This document shows, in pieces, positions 24,421 to 34,160 of a stretch of DNA of 64,000 nucleotides. Both the position numbers and the translations under genes were made by a program. This DNA is from Misgurnus anguillicaudatus (taxonomy: Eukaryota; Chordata; Actinopteri; Cypriniformes; Cobitidae): positions 21,647,001 through 21,711,000 of the forward strand of contig NC_073361.2 of the NCBI RefSeq assembly GCF_027580225.2. The letters are read 5' to 3'. Below the pieces are notes generated by a model that was not told the origin of the DNA, made no database searches, and saw only the letters and a list, made by a program, of their open reading frames with translations. How positions within the stretch are numbered: the stretch's first letter is position 1; every line of letters begins with the position of its first letter.

Positions 24421-25321
24421 GGGGAGAGCGAGGCACAAAGTATCGTTCACAAAATATTTAAGTTAGATTAATCATTTTAAACACAATCAACACATCTCTG
24501 CTAAAAATAAACACTTAAAGTTTGCTTGTGGGCCTGTTATCGTACAATTACACCAAAAGTGTCAGAAGTGCAAATGTTTCAACTTACCCCATAGGTGGGG
24601 TTAATTGTAACAAACAGATGGTTTGTTGTAACACCTGCTAGAAAATTTAGTTAAACACAAATAATTCAATAAAATTCTGTCTGTATACTAAAGGTGGATA
24701 TGGTTTATATACAGTATCTGCCTATAATAGATAGATATCCACGCATTCATTCATCTATCCAGTATCCATGATCCTTCATTGGACCATTCTTGTATTATGC
24801 ATCAATGCAATATACACAACTAAGACAAAAAAACATAATTGTGAGTTATTTCCCCTGATATTGTTTTAACAAATATCATTTTGATTAATAGTATTTACAT
24901 TGTTTTCATTTCATTATTATTGTATACCTGAGGCTTAATTATAATACTGTGTTACAACTAACCCCACTGTGTAAAAATGTTTTCAATCCCAGCAGTACTA
25001 GGAGTTGCTGTCATGTTTCAAAATAGTGTTATGTTTTAAGTAACAAGACAGTTAATAAAATAATATAAGGTTGGATTTGGTGACTTACACACCCAACTTA
25101 GAAATCGAAAAAACATAAGATGAAGAAATTTACTTTAATGCCTCCAAAACACTCTCTTTGTTCAATATCTTAAAACACATAAAAATTAATAATATTCACA
25201 GGAGATCATCTTCTGACAGTAAGAGAAAAACACCAAAATCACAGATTGCTCAGCCCTCTATAAATATATAAAGTAGCCGTGTTACAATTAACCCTGCGTT
25301 AGTTTGTGCCCTGCTCACCCC
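24421..25321. mobile_element. Non-autonomous element with GGGGAGAGC ends, copy 1
   Basis: The left end GGGGAGAGCGAGGCACAAAG is mirrored by the right end, whose reverse complement is GGGGTGAGCAGGGCACAAAC. It is preceded by TA and followed by TG, consistent with an eroded TA duplication. The interior repeats GTTACAATTAACC/GGTTAATTGTAAC words. The related element at 46335 has intact TA on both sides. The Tc1/mariner-like assignment rests on that TA only. Confidence 0.7.
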
Positions 25322-26765
25322 TGTATGTGTAATGTTTGTGTATTATAGTTTTTATATAACGCTATACTATAGTTACGTTTTATAATATGTGTGAATATAT
25401 ATCTATACACATGATAAATACACACACAAACACACATAAAAATAAAGCGATGGGAAAAATGTGTGCTGTTAAATGGATTCAATGGCTACAAAAGGCTGCT
25501 TTTGATCAAGAAATATGGAGTATAAAAGGCTAAATTCTCCCACAAGCCCGAAAGGTGCAAAGGCTGTGGCACGGTCAAAGGCAAGGTTAAGAAAACATGG
25601 GCTTTCTTTAAAAAAAATCTGGATTCCAAATTGTCCACTAGATGCGAGAAATCCACAGCCAGCTGCGTTATAATGCTATGCCCAAGGTGACACTGTGACC
25701 CAGCTTATCAGTTGCAGAACTGCGGTCCTGAGCCTCCAGTGGGCTGCCTCAGGAGAACATGTTTTATAGCCCTCGCTGGTGTCAGGCATTTGTCATTTAA
25801 TGCTGCTTGTCAGGACATTGACTTGGCTGATATAACCTTATATGCGCGTTCCTCATCCATTTTGCGGCCCCAAGATGAGCTCGATTTCCCAGAAAATTCA
25901 GCTTATTTGTTCGAGCGGGGTTGATTCCATATCATAAATATCGAAGCGGGCATATTCGGTTGAAGTATATATAGCAAATGAGAATGTCTCGAGAAAAATC
26001 AGTTTACAAATACGTACTCATTTTCAGCAAAAGATAACATAAAACGGTCATACTGCCGTAAAAAAAGAACAATTATTTTTGTTTTTAGCTAAGCTACAGT
26101 ATCTCTTAGTGATTTTTATCTAGCGTCGACGGATTGTGGAACTGCATAGTAAATATGTGAATCCATATGAATGACACAATATATGTGATCACAATAGACG
26201 TAAACACAGCCTTTGATTATGAATTTGCCCGATGACATAAGTCGCATAGATTTTTCAGCTATCCAGTTAAAGCCCTGTACATTCAAATGCTTAATTTTTA
26301 TAGGCAGTTCACATTGACAAACGTGTCTAGTTGTTATATATTTGGCAAGTACTTTGAGTCTGAAAGAACATGTCAATAGTAATCCTGATATTGATAGCAG
26401 TCCTGTAAGAGATGTTACTTGCCCGAGCTAACATCTATGTGGTCCTCTAAATCATAATTACATTACTATTGACAGCCCCTTGACAATAGTCACATTACTA
26501 TTGATAGGTGCTGTCAATAATATGTTCTCAAATAAAACATATTCATTCATAACTTGTAAACTGCTCAATAAACGCTTGTGAATAGAACGTGGAAAAGCTG
26601 TATCCCCAGTGTGGCCTGCCGCTTTGATTTGTCTCACCTGGTCGAATGCTGCTTTGCAGGGAAAGGTTTTTCTCAGCCTGAGAATTTATTATACAGCCCA
26701 GTACAACGATGCCATAGAAGAACCATTTTTGGTTCCCCAAAGAACCATTCAGTCAAGGTTCTTGA

Positions 26766-27378
26766 AGGGACACTCCACTTTTTTGAAAATATGCTAATTT
26801 TCTAGCTGCCCTAGAGTTTAAACATTTGATGTTCACCGTTTTGGAATCCATTCAACCGATCTCCGGGTCTGGCGGTACCACTTTTAGCATAGCTTAGAAT
26901 AATCCATTGAATCTGTCCATTAGCATCGCGCTAAAAAAAATAACCAAAGAATTTCCATACTTTTCCTATTTAAACCTTGACTCTTCTGTAGTTACATCGT
27001 GTATAGGGTGGCCATTCGTGCCAGTTCCGCCGGACACGTCCCGAACATGTTTTCAGGTTCGTTCTCCGGAAGTCGCGTTGGTTGACCGCATACGTCATCA
27101 AGGTTTAATATTTCGGGTTTAATTTCAGAAAAGCAACCGTTACATTTCAAGGTAAGAATGAAACTACAATGATTGTATAAATCTTAATTTTTTAATGTAT
27201 TTTAACTGAAATGTGAGAACCTCGATGTTCGGGACGTGTCCGGCGGAACTGGCATGAATGGCCACCCTAATCGTGTACTAAGACCAACTGAAAATTAAAG
27301 TTGCGATTTTCAAGGCTGATATGGCTAGGAACTGAACTATAACATATGAGCATGTTTTCAGATAAGTGGAGTGTCCCT
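26766..27378. mobile_element. TTAA-flanked foldback MITE (AGGGACACTCC family), copy 2, interrupted
   Basis: It begins AGGGACACTCCACTTTTTTG after TTGA (a mutated TTAA) and ends AGTGGAGTGTCCCT before TTAA at 27379-27382. The left half aligns closely with copy 1 at 8646 (TTTTAGCATAGCTTAG, CTTGACTCTTCTGTAGT). It is split by a hAT MITE at 27004-27269. Most of the right arm is deleted. Confidence 0.85.
27004..27269. mobile_element. 266-bp hAT MITE, innermost layer
   Basis: The terminal inverted repeats are about 45 bp with a single mismatch (TAGGGTGGCCATTCGTGCC against TAGGGTGGCCATTCATGCC). Perfect 8-bp duplications ATCGTGTA flank it at 26996-27003 and 27270-27277. Removal restores the host word ACATCGTGTACTAAGACC. 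TAGGG ends plus an 8-bp duplication are diagnostic of hAT. The high arm identity suggests a recent insertion. Confidence 0.92.
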
Positions 27379-28040
27379 TTAAAGGAGCTGAAGAAGAGCT
27401 GAATGGCTTTTTGTGAAACCATACAGCCAAAAATGCTTCTTTTATGGAATCGTGTAGTACCTTTATTTTAAAAGTGTGCATAAAACGAAACTGTTGCTTT
27501 TTAAAAGTGACGAAAGTTACTTTTCGGTACGTCACAAGCAAATGCATTAGGCACAAACGATGTTAAAAGCCTGAAATAAGACTTTCCCTAAAGATTTTCA
27601 GACCTTTTCAGAGATTTCTATAAGCCAGTTTATTTCAGATATTGTCCAAATCCAGTCCTCTGATGCATTGAAAAGCTAAGAGGTGGTCACCGCAGCCCAT
27701 GGCTCTCATTTTTAACCATCGCATTTAAAGAGATAAACTCGGGCCGATACAAACGTCTTCCGTGAAAAATTGCCAAACGTCACAGTTCTTAGATTCCATA
27801 TAAAAGCCGTCAAAGTAGTTCCACATAGCGGATGTTTACTGCCTTTCCAAGCCTTTGCTGTTGGGATAATCTCCTGTGATGTGATTTGTCCTCAGACTGA
27901 ATCTCAAGGGAGAGCAGCGTAAGACCTCCTGTGCTTCTGCCCTGCATGGCTAAAAGGGAATTTAGGATGGGTTTTACACGTGAAAAGTGATTTTAACTGA
28001 AATGCAAAAATGCATAACCGTTTGCTTCTTCTGCTTGTAG

Positions 28041-28999
28041 CTGAAGCTGGAGGTGACAAGCCATCCGTCGATGCCGGCCCAAGCCCCTTATCTCGGGTTT
28101 TGAGAATCAGTCAGCTGGATGCTTTTGAACTGGATGGGGCACTGGAACAGCTTGTTTGGTCACAGTTCACCCAGTGTTTCCAGCATTTCAAGCCTGGGCT
28201 TCTGACCCCTGTGGAACCAGAACTGAAAGCCCTGCTACAGCTTCTCTTGTGGAGGTTCACAGTCTACTCCAATAGCGCCACAGCGGGCCAATCGCTTCTC
28301 AACATCCGCTACAAAGACGTTCTGGTATCGGGACTGAAGTATAGGTCCATAAGCCGACAGAAGAAGCTCTGGTTTGCTCTGCTAACTATAGGTGATAAGT
28401 GGCTGAGGGAACGTTCCCATAGTTTGTTCTTCAGTCAGCCTGCGGAGTCCAACATCCACAATGCGGGCAAACTTCTGTCCGTCATCACGGGCTTCATCAA
28501 AGCAGCCAGTCTGGTCAACTTTCTTCTTTTCCTCCAGACTGGAACCTATCCTACCCTAACAGAAAGATCGCTGGGAGTGCAACCTGTATTCATCCGATCC
28601 CAAGGACCGAGGGACGTTAATTTTCAATACCTGAACCGAGAGCTTTTGTGGCACGGATTTGCAGAGTTCCTCATTTTCCTGCTACCTCTCATTAACGTGT
28701 GGAAACTGAAGGCTTGCCTGTCCACCTGGTTCACTCCTGTAAAGGAACTGAAGGAAGGAAGTTCAGAGGACACATTTTACAAGGAGTGTGCCATCTGCGG
28801 GGAGTGGCCCACCATGCCCCACTCAATCGGCTGCGACCATGTGTTCTGCTACTACTGCCTAAAGAGCCACACCATCGCCGAAGTCTCCTTTACCTGTCCT
28901 AAATGCGGTGTGGATGCGACTGGAACGATCCAGCCGGTCATGCTTCAGATAGAGATGACTGAGTTGCATCAGAGTCGAGTTCCCGCAGGAAGACCGTGA
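28041..28999 (+). CDS. pex2: PEX2, peroxisome biogenesis factor 2 (RING E3 ubiquitin ligase), main exon
   Basis: PEX2 is a peroxisomal membrane RING protein that acts with PEX10 and PEX12 to ubiquitinate the import receptor PEX5 so it can be recycled from the membrane. The translation carries the family block RVLRISQLDAFELDGALEQL and then LVWSQFTQCF near the N-terminus. Hydrophobic segments lie at about residues 146-168 and 207-224 (the latter within RELLWHGFAEFLIFLLPLIN), fitting its membrane-embedded part. A complete C3HC4 RING spans about 251-290: CAIC, GCDHVFC, YYC and CPKC. All eight zinc ligands are present. The length (320 with the initiator exon) is slightly over human 305, with an extended C-terminal tail. 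The exon starts at 28041 after CTGCTTGTAG and ends with TGA at 28997-28999. No frameshift is seen. Confidence 0.97.
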
Positions 29000-29265
29000 T
29001 TGACTTGATCTTGAATTCTCTGCTGTATGTGTATTTCAAGTGTCGAGCGTTTGAGTCGATCACAGAGATTGGTTGATGAAAGCACACGGCTCGTGCCTTT
29101 TTACTGAAACGAGAGTATTTGTTGCCATGAAATATGCAGAGTTTTGTACAAAGACTGACTGGAGACGAACTTAATGATGTAAAATTCTCAAACAACATCA
29201 TTTGTGTCGCTAATTTATTCATCCTCATTAAAGTTTGATAAATAAAGTGTATCAGAGGTCCACTT
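29000..29265 (+). other. pex2: pex2 3' UTR (probable)
   Basis: AT-rich sequence follows the stop codon. Candidate polyadenylation signals are ATTAAA at 29227-29232 and AATAAA at 29241-29246, followed within 15 bases by GTGT-rich text. A short 3' UTR of about 260 bp is therefore likely. Use of further downstream sites cannot be excluded. Confidence 0.6.
29241..29246 (+). terminator. pex2: pex2 polyadenylation signal AATAAA
   Basis: Canonical AATAAA 242 bases past the stop codon, preceded by ATTAAA at 29227 and followed by GTGTATCAGAGGTC. It is the first canonical signal downstream of the gene. Confidence 0.6.
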
Positions 29266-30220
29266 TTCGGCGTTCTCGGATGGAGCGCTGAGCAAATGAA
29301 TAAACATCAAAACAACCCTTTGCTCAACTGCCTGCACGATCCAATTCCCCTCATCCCCTATGAAGTGAAAAATTTGCACAAGATCAAGGAGAGGCCATGA
29401 TAGCACCGGGGGGCTAGTTGGGTTGGATGCAGATTGACAGACATTCCATTATAATCTCCTTCGCCCTTCTTAATACGCCAGTAAACTGTAACAAACCCAA
29501 GTAGGACCAGTGCACATTTTCAAGCATATTATACTCTAAGCCTAATAATGACTGCAAAGATGGGTATTTATTCTAATGTTAACTCTCTCCAGTGAGCCAT
29601 GCCTCGGGCCAAACACATCCGAATAGCCTGCTGGAATCTCTCACTTCGTTTTTTTGACCACATTGACTTAATTGACCATTGTGCAGGCAGTCACTTCTCT
29701 GGGCATGAGGGGTCCTGTGGTTTTCTGTGTTTTGTAATCGCCTTTGTTCACATGTGCCATGTTCAAATTTGGAAGACGACACACAGGACCGCTCAGCCCT
29801 TGTGTGTGTTCACTGATGTTATTCGACAGGACCACCACGAAGTCTAGTTCTCACCATATCCAGTACTATGCAAGTTTACTCATGCACTCGGTTAAGAAAT
29901 GTTCAAAAGATACTTAATGTGAAACAGAATACAGTTATAAGCTTTGTTTTGTTTCACAGGATTAAAGGAATTAGCCGCCACTGTTCTGGAAATGTCCTGC
30001 AGTTATTCTCTCCTGTTTACAGTATGCACAACATATGGTACTGGGTTTTTTTTACAACTACACCAGGTCCAAGAATAAACCATTATTGCTTCAGAGGTTT
30101 ATTTCAGGACTGAACATTACTTTTAATATTAAAGTATCATTATATAATCTTTAAACACTCATAATAATAGACAAATTGGGATATTGTACAGTATATATTC
30201 GATATACTCATCCGTTTTAT
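29266..30220. other. Intergenic DNA downstream of pex2
   Basis: No gene is supported. 29266-29800 is repeat-free and of balanced composition with CTTCTTAATACGCC and CCTAATAATGACTGC, and might be conserved regulatory DNA. The 60-90 codon frames on both strands have no recognisable domain. Confidence 0.45.
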
Positions 30221-30221
30221 A

Positions 30222-30700
30222 TACAGTACTGTGCAAAAGTCTAAGGCCACCACCACCAGACTTTTTGTTTTAGAAGTTTTAATGTCCATCCATATTTATT
30301 TTTCAATCTATTTTATTAAGATACACAGAAAGTCCAGGAAATATGTACAAAAAAACTTCAGGACTAAATGTTTTCTTTGGGCATCGTTGGTGTTTAGTGT
30401 GACCTCTCTTGGCACTAAACACTTTTTGAGCCGAATGAAGTAAAAAGACTAATTTCTTTAAAATAAAAAATATAGGATTTAATTTTATTTAGGTTTAAGG
30501 GATCCTGCAGTTTCCTGCTATTGCTCAAGTGGAAGGAAAGTTTATCCTAAAAAGTTTTAATACTACATACAGATTTCCTGTATTTTCTGGATGTATACTA
30601 TTAAAGAGACGGAGAAACAATTATACATGATCACTATACAATTGCAAAAACGACAAATCTAATTGTGGCATGGTGGCCTAAGACTTTTGCACAGTCTGTA
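30222..30700. mobile_element. Tc1/mariner-type MITE
   Basis: The left end TACAGTACTGTGCAAAAGTC then TAAGGCCACC is mirrored by GGTGGCCTAAGACTTTTGCA then CAGTCTGTA at the right. The length is about 479 bp. Such GTGCAAAAGTCTTAGGCCACC ends occur on fish Tc1-like elements. No transposase is encoded. Confidence 0.75.
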
Positions 30701-30890
30701 TGTGTATATTTATGATTACAGGAATGCATATATGTAGAAATTGAAATGAAATAAGAGTGAGCAGACACAAAATGTAAAAAATTGTCACGTTCACTTAAAA
30801 AAAGGCAGCAATATTTTATTTAATCATTTAAATAAAGTCATTTGGCTGTGCCATTTCAACTTACTATTTAAAATTTTAAGTACACAGTAA

Positions 30891-31016
30891 AAAATGTCTT
30901 GTTGCATTTTTAAGTTTAATCAATGTAACTTTAATAAATTAGAAAAATGCTAATTCTGCTTTATTGTTACTCTAATTTTATATTTTAAGTGCAACAAGGA
31001 CTTTTTATCAGTGTAG
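30891..31016. mobile_element. Short palindromic MITE (TTGTTGCA arms)
   Basis: ACACAGTAAAAAATGTCTTG then TTGCA at the left is matched by TGCAACAAGGACTTTTTATC at the right, about 125 bp in all. It is AT-rich inside. No clear target duplication is visible. Confidence 0.55.
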
Positions 31017-31209
31017 CTTTTTTAACTTATTCAACTTTTTTTTATTAAAGTTATGTAAATATATGTTGATATGACTCATTGACCAGATCATTTTTACAGT
31101 GTTTAACAAAGCTATAAAAAAGGACACCTTTGCACCGAAAGAGTTTGTATTAGTATCTCAGAAGTAGATATTGGTACCAAACAGTGCATATTAGTACTGG
31201 AAATGTCAA

Positions 31210-31757
31210 CCCAATCTCACAGAAAATAGTCACAAAATATTTGATTAATTTATTTGTGCTATTGACACAATTTTCCGCGGTTTTTCGTGCACGAATGTCT
31301 TTTTCATGTCACCCAGCACGAATTTCTAACAGTTTTTACCTTCGGTATTGTGTCATTTTATATTTTGTTTTCTCATTGTTTTTTCCTATTTTTTTACCAT
31401 TGTCGTTTGGGCTTGGGGTTAGAATCACTTTCTGCGACATAATAACCCAAACCCCAACTCCAGTCGAGAATACTTTTAAAAGCAGAAGAAAAACATGTAG
31501 AAACCAATGCATAAAATTAAATCCTAACGCAAACCCTGAATTTAACCCTAACCCCAAGCGACAATGATTTAAAACTAGACAAAAATGACATGATAAAGAA
31601 AGCCGTGCCATAAGAACAAAAAACTGTAGAAATTCATGGTGTGTGACACGAAAAAGAAATTCGTGCTCCAGTGGCACGGAAAACAGTGGAAAATCATGTC
31701 AATAGCACAAATAAATAAAAATAAAAAATGTTGTGACTAAAACACGACTTGGCATGA
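31210..31757. mobile_element. Foldback element (GTCGTGTTATAGTCA family), uninterrupted copy
   Basis: The left arm has TTTTTTACCATTGTCGTTTG, GAATCACTTTC and ACTCCAGTCGAGAATAC. The right arm has the complementary CCCCAAGCGACAATGATTTA and ends ACTAAAACACGACTTGGCAT. The same family as 18785 and 36567, without internal insertions. The 127-codon open frame over it is a by-product of the repeat. Confidence 0.75.
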
Positions 31758-33877
31758 GATATAGCAAATTTATATATTGGTACCAAATGTACCTAAATGG
31801 TACATATAGTAGGAACTTTTTAAAGGCTACTGCCCCAGTGACAGCTTGGGACTATTATTGAATCATTTGTTTCTGAAAGTGAATGATCTTCTTCAGTCAG
31901 CTATAAAAATCTTTTTATTTCCTTTTACAAATTGTCCATATGTGTTTAATGTGGACTGGATGTTAAAGTGGACATGGTAGGATTCACACTTTGATCAGAT
32001 ACCTTACTATTACAAAACACATTCTTCATCCATTGATGTCAGACATTGATTTCTGATTAATACAGGTAGGTTTAAAATTAAATAGCTCTGCTTTAGTCTT
32101 TATAATACCTATAATTATCTTTATAACCATTCCTTGCTAAATTAAATACTTGTTCGCGATATACAAAAAAATCTGATTCTTACTAAAAAGTTGGATGTCT
32201 GGGTATTAATACAATGATTGTACAGGAGTTAGTTTGTTTTATGCCTGCATGCCCGTGTAAGTTAGAAAACAGCAAAGTCATTAAAAACAAACAATAGAGA
32301 TAAAATACTTCAACCGGCTCATTGCTATGTTCTGCAATCTGCTGTGGACTCTTAACTAAATGTGAGCACCTAAAGTTCATGGTTAAAAAGCGAATCTAAC
32401 ACCGCTTCTGGACAAACTTGTCAACAGTGGCCAATTATCTGTGTTTCTTCACCGTTGGAAGGGCATTTGCACTCTAAACCGGGAATCAATGAGACAAAAA
32501 ATTTATATATTTCTTGACACCCACTGATTTCTCAACATAAATGGTTCACTATGGACCAGTGGAACAAACAGGGATCCGTTTCTCTTGCTATAATTGACCC
32601 AGTTTCTGATTTCTGTCAAACTGCTAAACTCACATTACAGGACGCCTTTAAAATGCATCACCATAAAGCCGGGTCATATTTAAGTGGCTTTTCTTCAGAC
32701 ACAATGGACTTTTAGAAATGAAAGTTCTGTGTTGAAAATAACAGACATTTGTTGGAAGAATTACTACTCTTATTATCTCATAGGATTATAGATTTAGTAT
32801 AAATAAAATAGTTGCTCTTTGGGTTTGATGGTAATGAATGCTGGCATGGACATTATCTGCTGGTACCATCTGAGGTGGAGGGAATGAGTTTGGCACGGTA
32901 AGCGATAGCCTCACTGACTCCTGTGGAGAACTACAAAGACGGACAACATGCCTGCGAGGTAAAGCCAATACCTGTGTGCCTCCACAGGCCCTCCGTTCAT
33001 TGGCCGTGCTGGACTGGAGCGTCTTAAAGTGAGAATGAACGACAACGAGGAATTAAGGTGGATTATGGGCCAGTCTGCTCTGTAATGAGCCTGAGGTGAG
33101 GTGGGCTCCAGCCAAAGTCTGAGCAGTGCTCTCATTGATGTCTACTGCACACAAAATTGCAAATAATCTGCAGACATCCTTCCAGATGTCCCCTTGAATT
33201 TCCTGCGGCTTAGGACAAATCGAAAGTGCTTTGAAAGTTTTGATAATCAAATAGCAAGTTTGATTGAAACCTTGCACCAGGAAGAATGTAGCGTGCAAGC
33301 ATCAAAAAATGTTTAACTTGTGCCATAATGACAGTCATCCCATCTCAAGGGAATCTTATGGGGATTCAAGGCAAAATAATATGTGCATTATCTAGTAATA
33401 CCTTTCTGAAAGACAATGCATTATACTGTATATGGAATTTTTCGGTGTGTCTGGATTTTATAATTAAAAATTATTTTTATAACTTTTTTTTACTGCAATT
33501 GTTAAATTTTAATATATTTGTACTCTATAGTGTTTACAGAGCAGAAATGCAAATGCAAAGTTGTTTAAATCAGGGGTCCCTAAAATACTTGAAAGTTTGT
33601 GAATCTGGGGAAAAAATTCAAGGCCCTGGAAAGTTTTTGAAAATATACATACATAGATACAGGTCATTGAAAGTGCCTGAATCTATTTTATGCAAGAAGT
33701 TTCAGGGAAAAAATCAATTTTATTCCTTGTGTAGTGTAGGATAATATCATACAAATTCTAGACTTTTTCAGCACACGTGCTAAACTGTTCACTTTAAATG
33801 CTTATATCTTCTGTATGCAAATGTTGATTCATACCAAAATGCTTTTATGCATAGTTGTGTTTGACACATGAAAACGT
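31758..33877. other. Intergenic DNA, no gene
   Basis: No gene is supported. About 32790-33260 is repeat-free and GC-balanced with GAACGACAACGAGGAATTAA and GGGCCAGTCTGCTCTGTAAT; it looks like conserved non-coding DNA. The 138-codon frame at 33328-33744 is AT-biased and contains no recognisable domain. Confidence 0.45.
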
Positions 33878-34160
33878 CTCGGGTTACGTATGTAACTGTT
33901 GTTGTTTCCTGAGAAGGGAACGAGACGCTGCGTCTCCCTTGCTATACTTCCTGTGTCCCTGTAACGCCGTCTTTGGCAATATTTCAGTTTGCAATATACT
34001 TCCTGGCTCCCGCATCACCCTGTCTTTGTCGTTACACCTCACCATTGGTTGAATTTGATATACACATTCAGGCGCACTTACCCCTGGAGGCGTCCCCAAA
34101 GTGTCACCGCAGTGACGCAGCGCGAGTTCCCTCGAAAGGGAACTGTAACAATGTATGTAA
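33878..34160. mobile_element. Dispersed repeat with AAGGGAAC(G)-type ends
   Basis: The left part reads ACGTCTCGGGTTACGTATGT then TGAGAAGGGAACGAGACGCT. The right part reads CAGCGCGAGTTCCCTCGAAA then GGGAACTGTAAC, partly complementary. The middle (CAATATACTTCCTGGCTCCC) is characteristic of an abundant cyprinid repeat. The class is probably a DNA transposon derivative. Confidence 0.65.

Larger units (their letters stand above)
26695..27476. mobile_element. Palindromic AAGAACC repeat, outermost layer of a three-level nest
   Basis: The left part reads GATGCCATAGAAGAACCATT then CCCAAAGAACCATTCAGTCA. The right part reads CTTCTTTTATGGAATCGTGT then AGTACCTTTATTTTAAAAG, which is complementary. This is a common cyprinid palindrome. 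It is split by the TTAA-type MITE at 26766-27378. Confidence 0.7.
22382..28040 (+). other. pex2: pex2 intron 1
   Basis: It begins GTAATT and ends TTTGCTTCTTCTGCTTGTAG, with a plausible branch site TTTTAAC near 27993. It contains a 0.9 kb TA-flanked element (24421-25321) and a three-level transposon nest (26695-27476). 22390-24418 and 25330-26690 contain no gene I can support. 26371-26520 has a cluster of ATTGACA/TGTCAAT words. Confidence 0.65.
22378..28999 (+). other. pex2: pex2 gene, start codon to stop codon
   Basis: Gene span from the proposed initiator ATG to the stop. Two coding segments (22378-22381 and 28041-28999) are separated by a 5,659-bp intron beginning GTAATT and ending CTGCTTGTAG. 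Spliced, they encode a 320-residue protein beginning MAEAGGDKPSV. Human PEX2 is 305 residues with its coding sequence in one exon. The gene converges on zfhx4, whose stop codon lies 25 kb downstream on the other strand. Confidence 0.75.

Noticed and set aside
28010..28040. ATG at 28010 giving pex2 an N-terminus MHNRLLLLLV
   Set aside because: The segment is a polypyrimidine tract ending in TTGTAG, a textbook splice acceptor. Its translation is unlike the N-terminus of known PEX2 proteins, and an in-frame initiator exon exists upstream.
31184..31567. 127-codon plus-strand frame with a partly overlapping 113-codon minus-strand frame
   Set aside because: Both lie mostly or wholly on a foldback repeat. 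The mirrored frames are a by-product of the inverted arms, including the Asn-Pro-rich text from CCCCAAACC-type words.
33328..33744. 138-codon plus-strand frame
   Set aside because: AT-biased translation with no domain; not flanked by convincing splice sites or a promoter.
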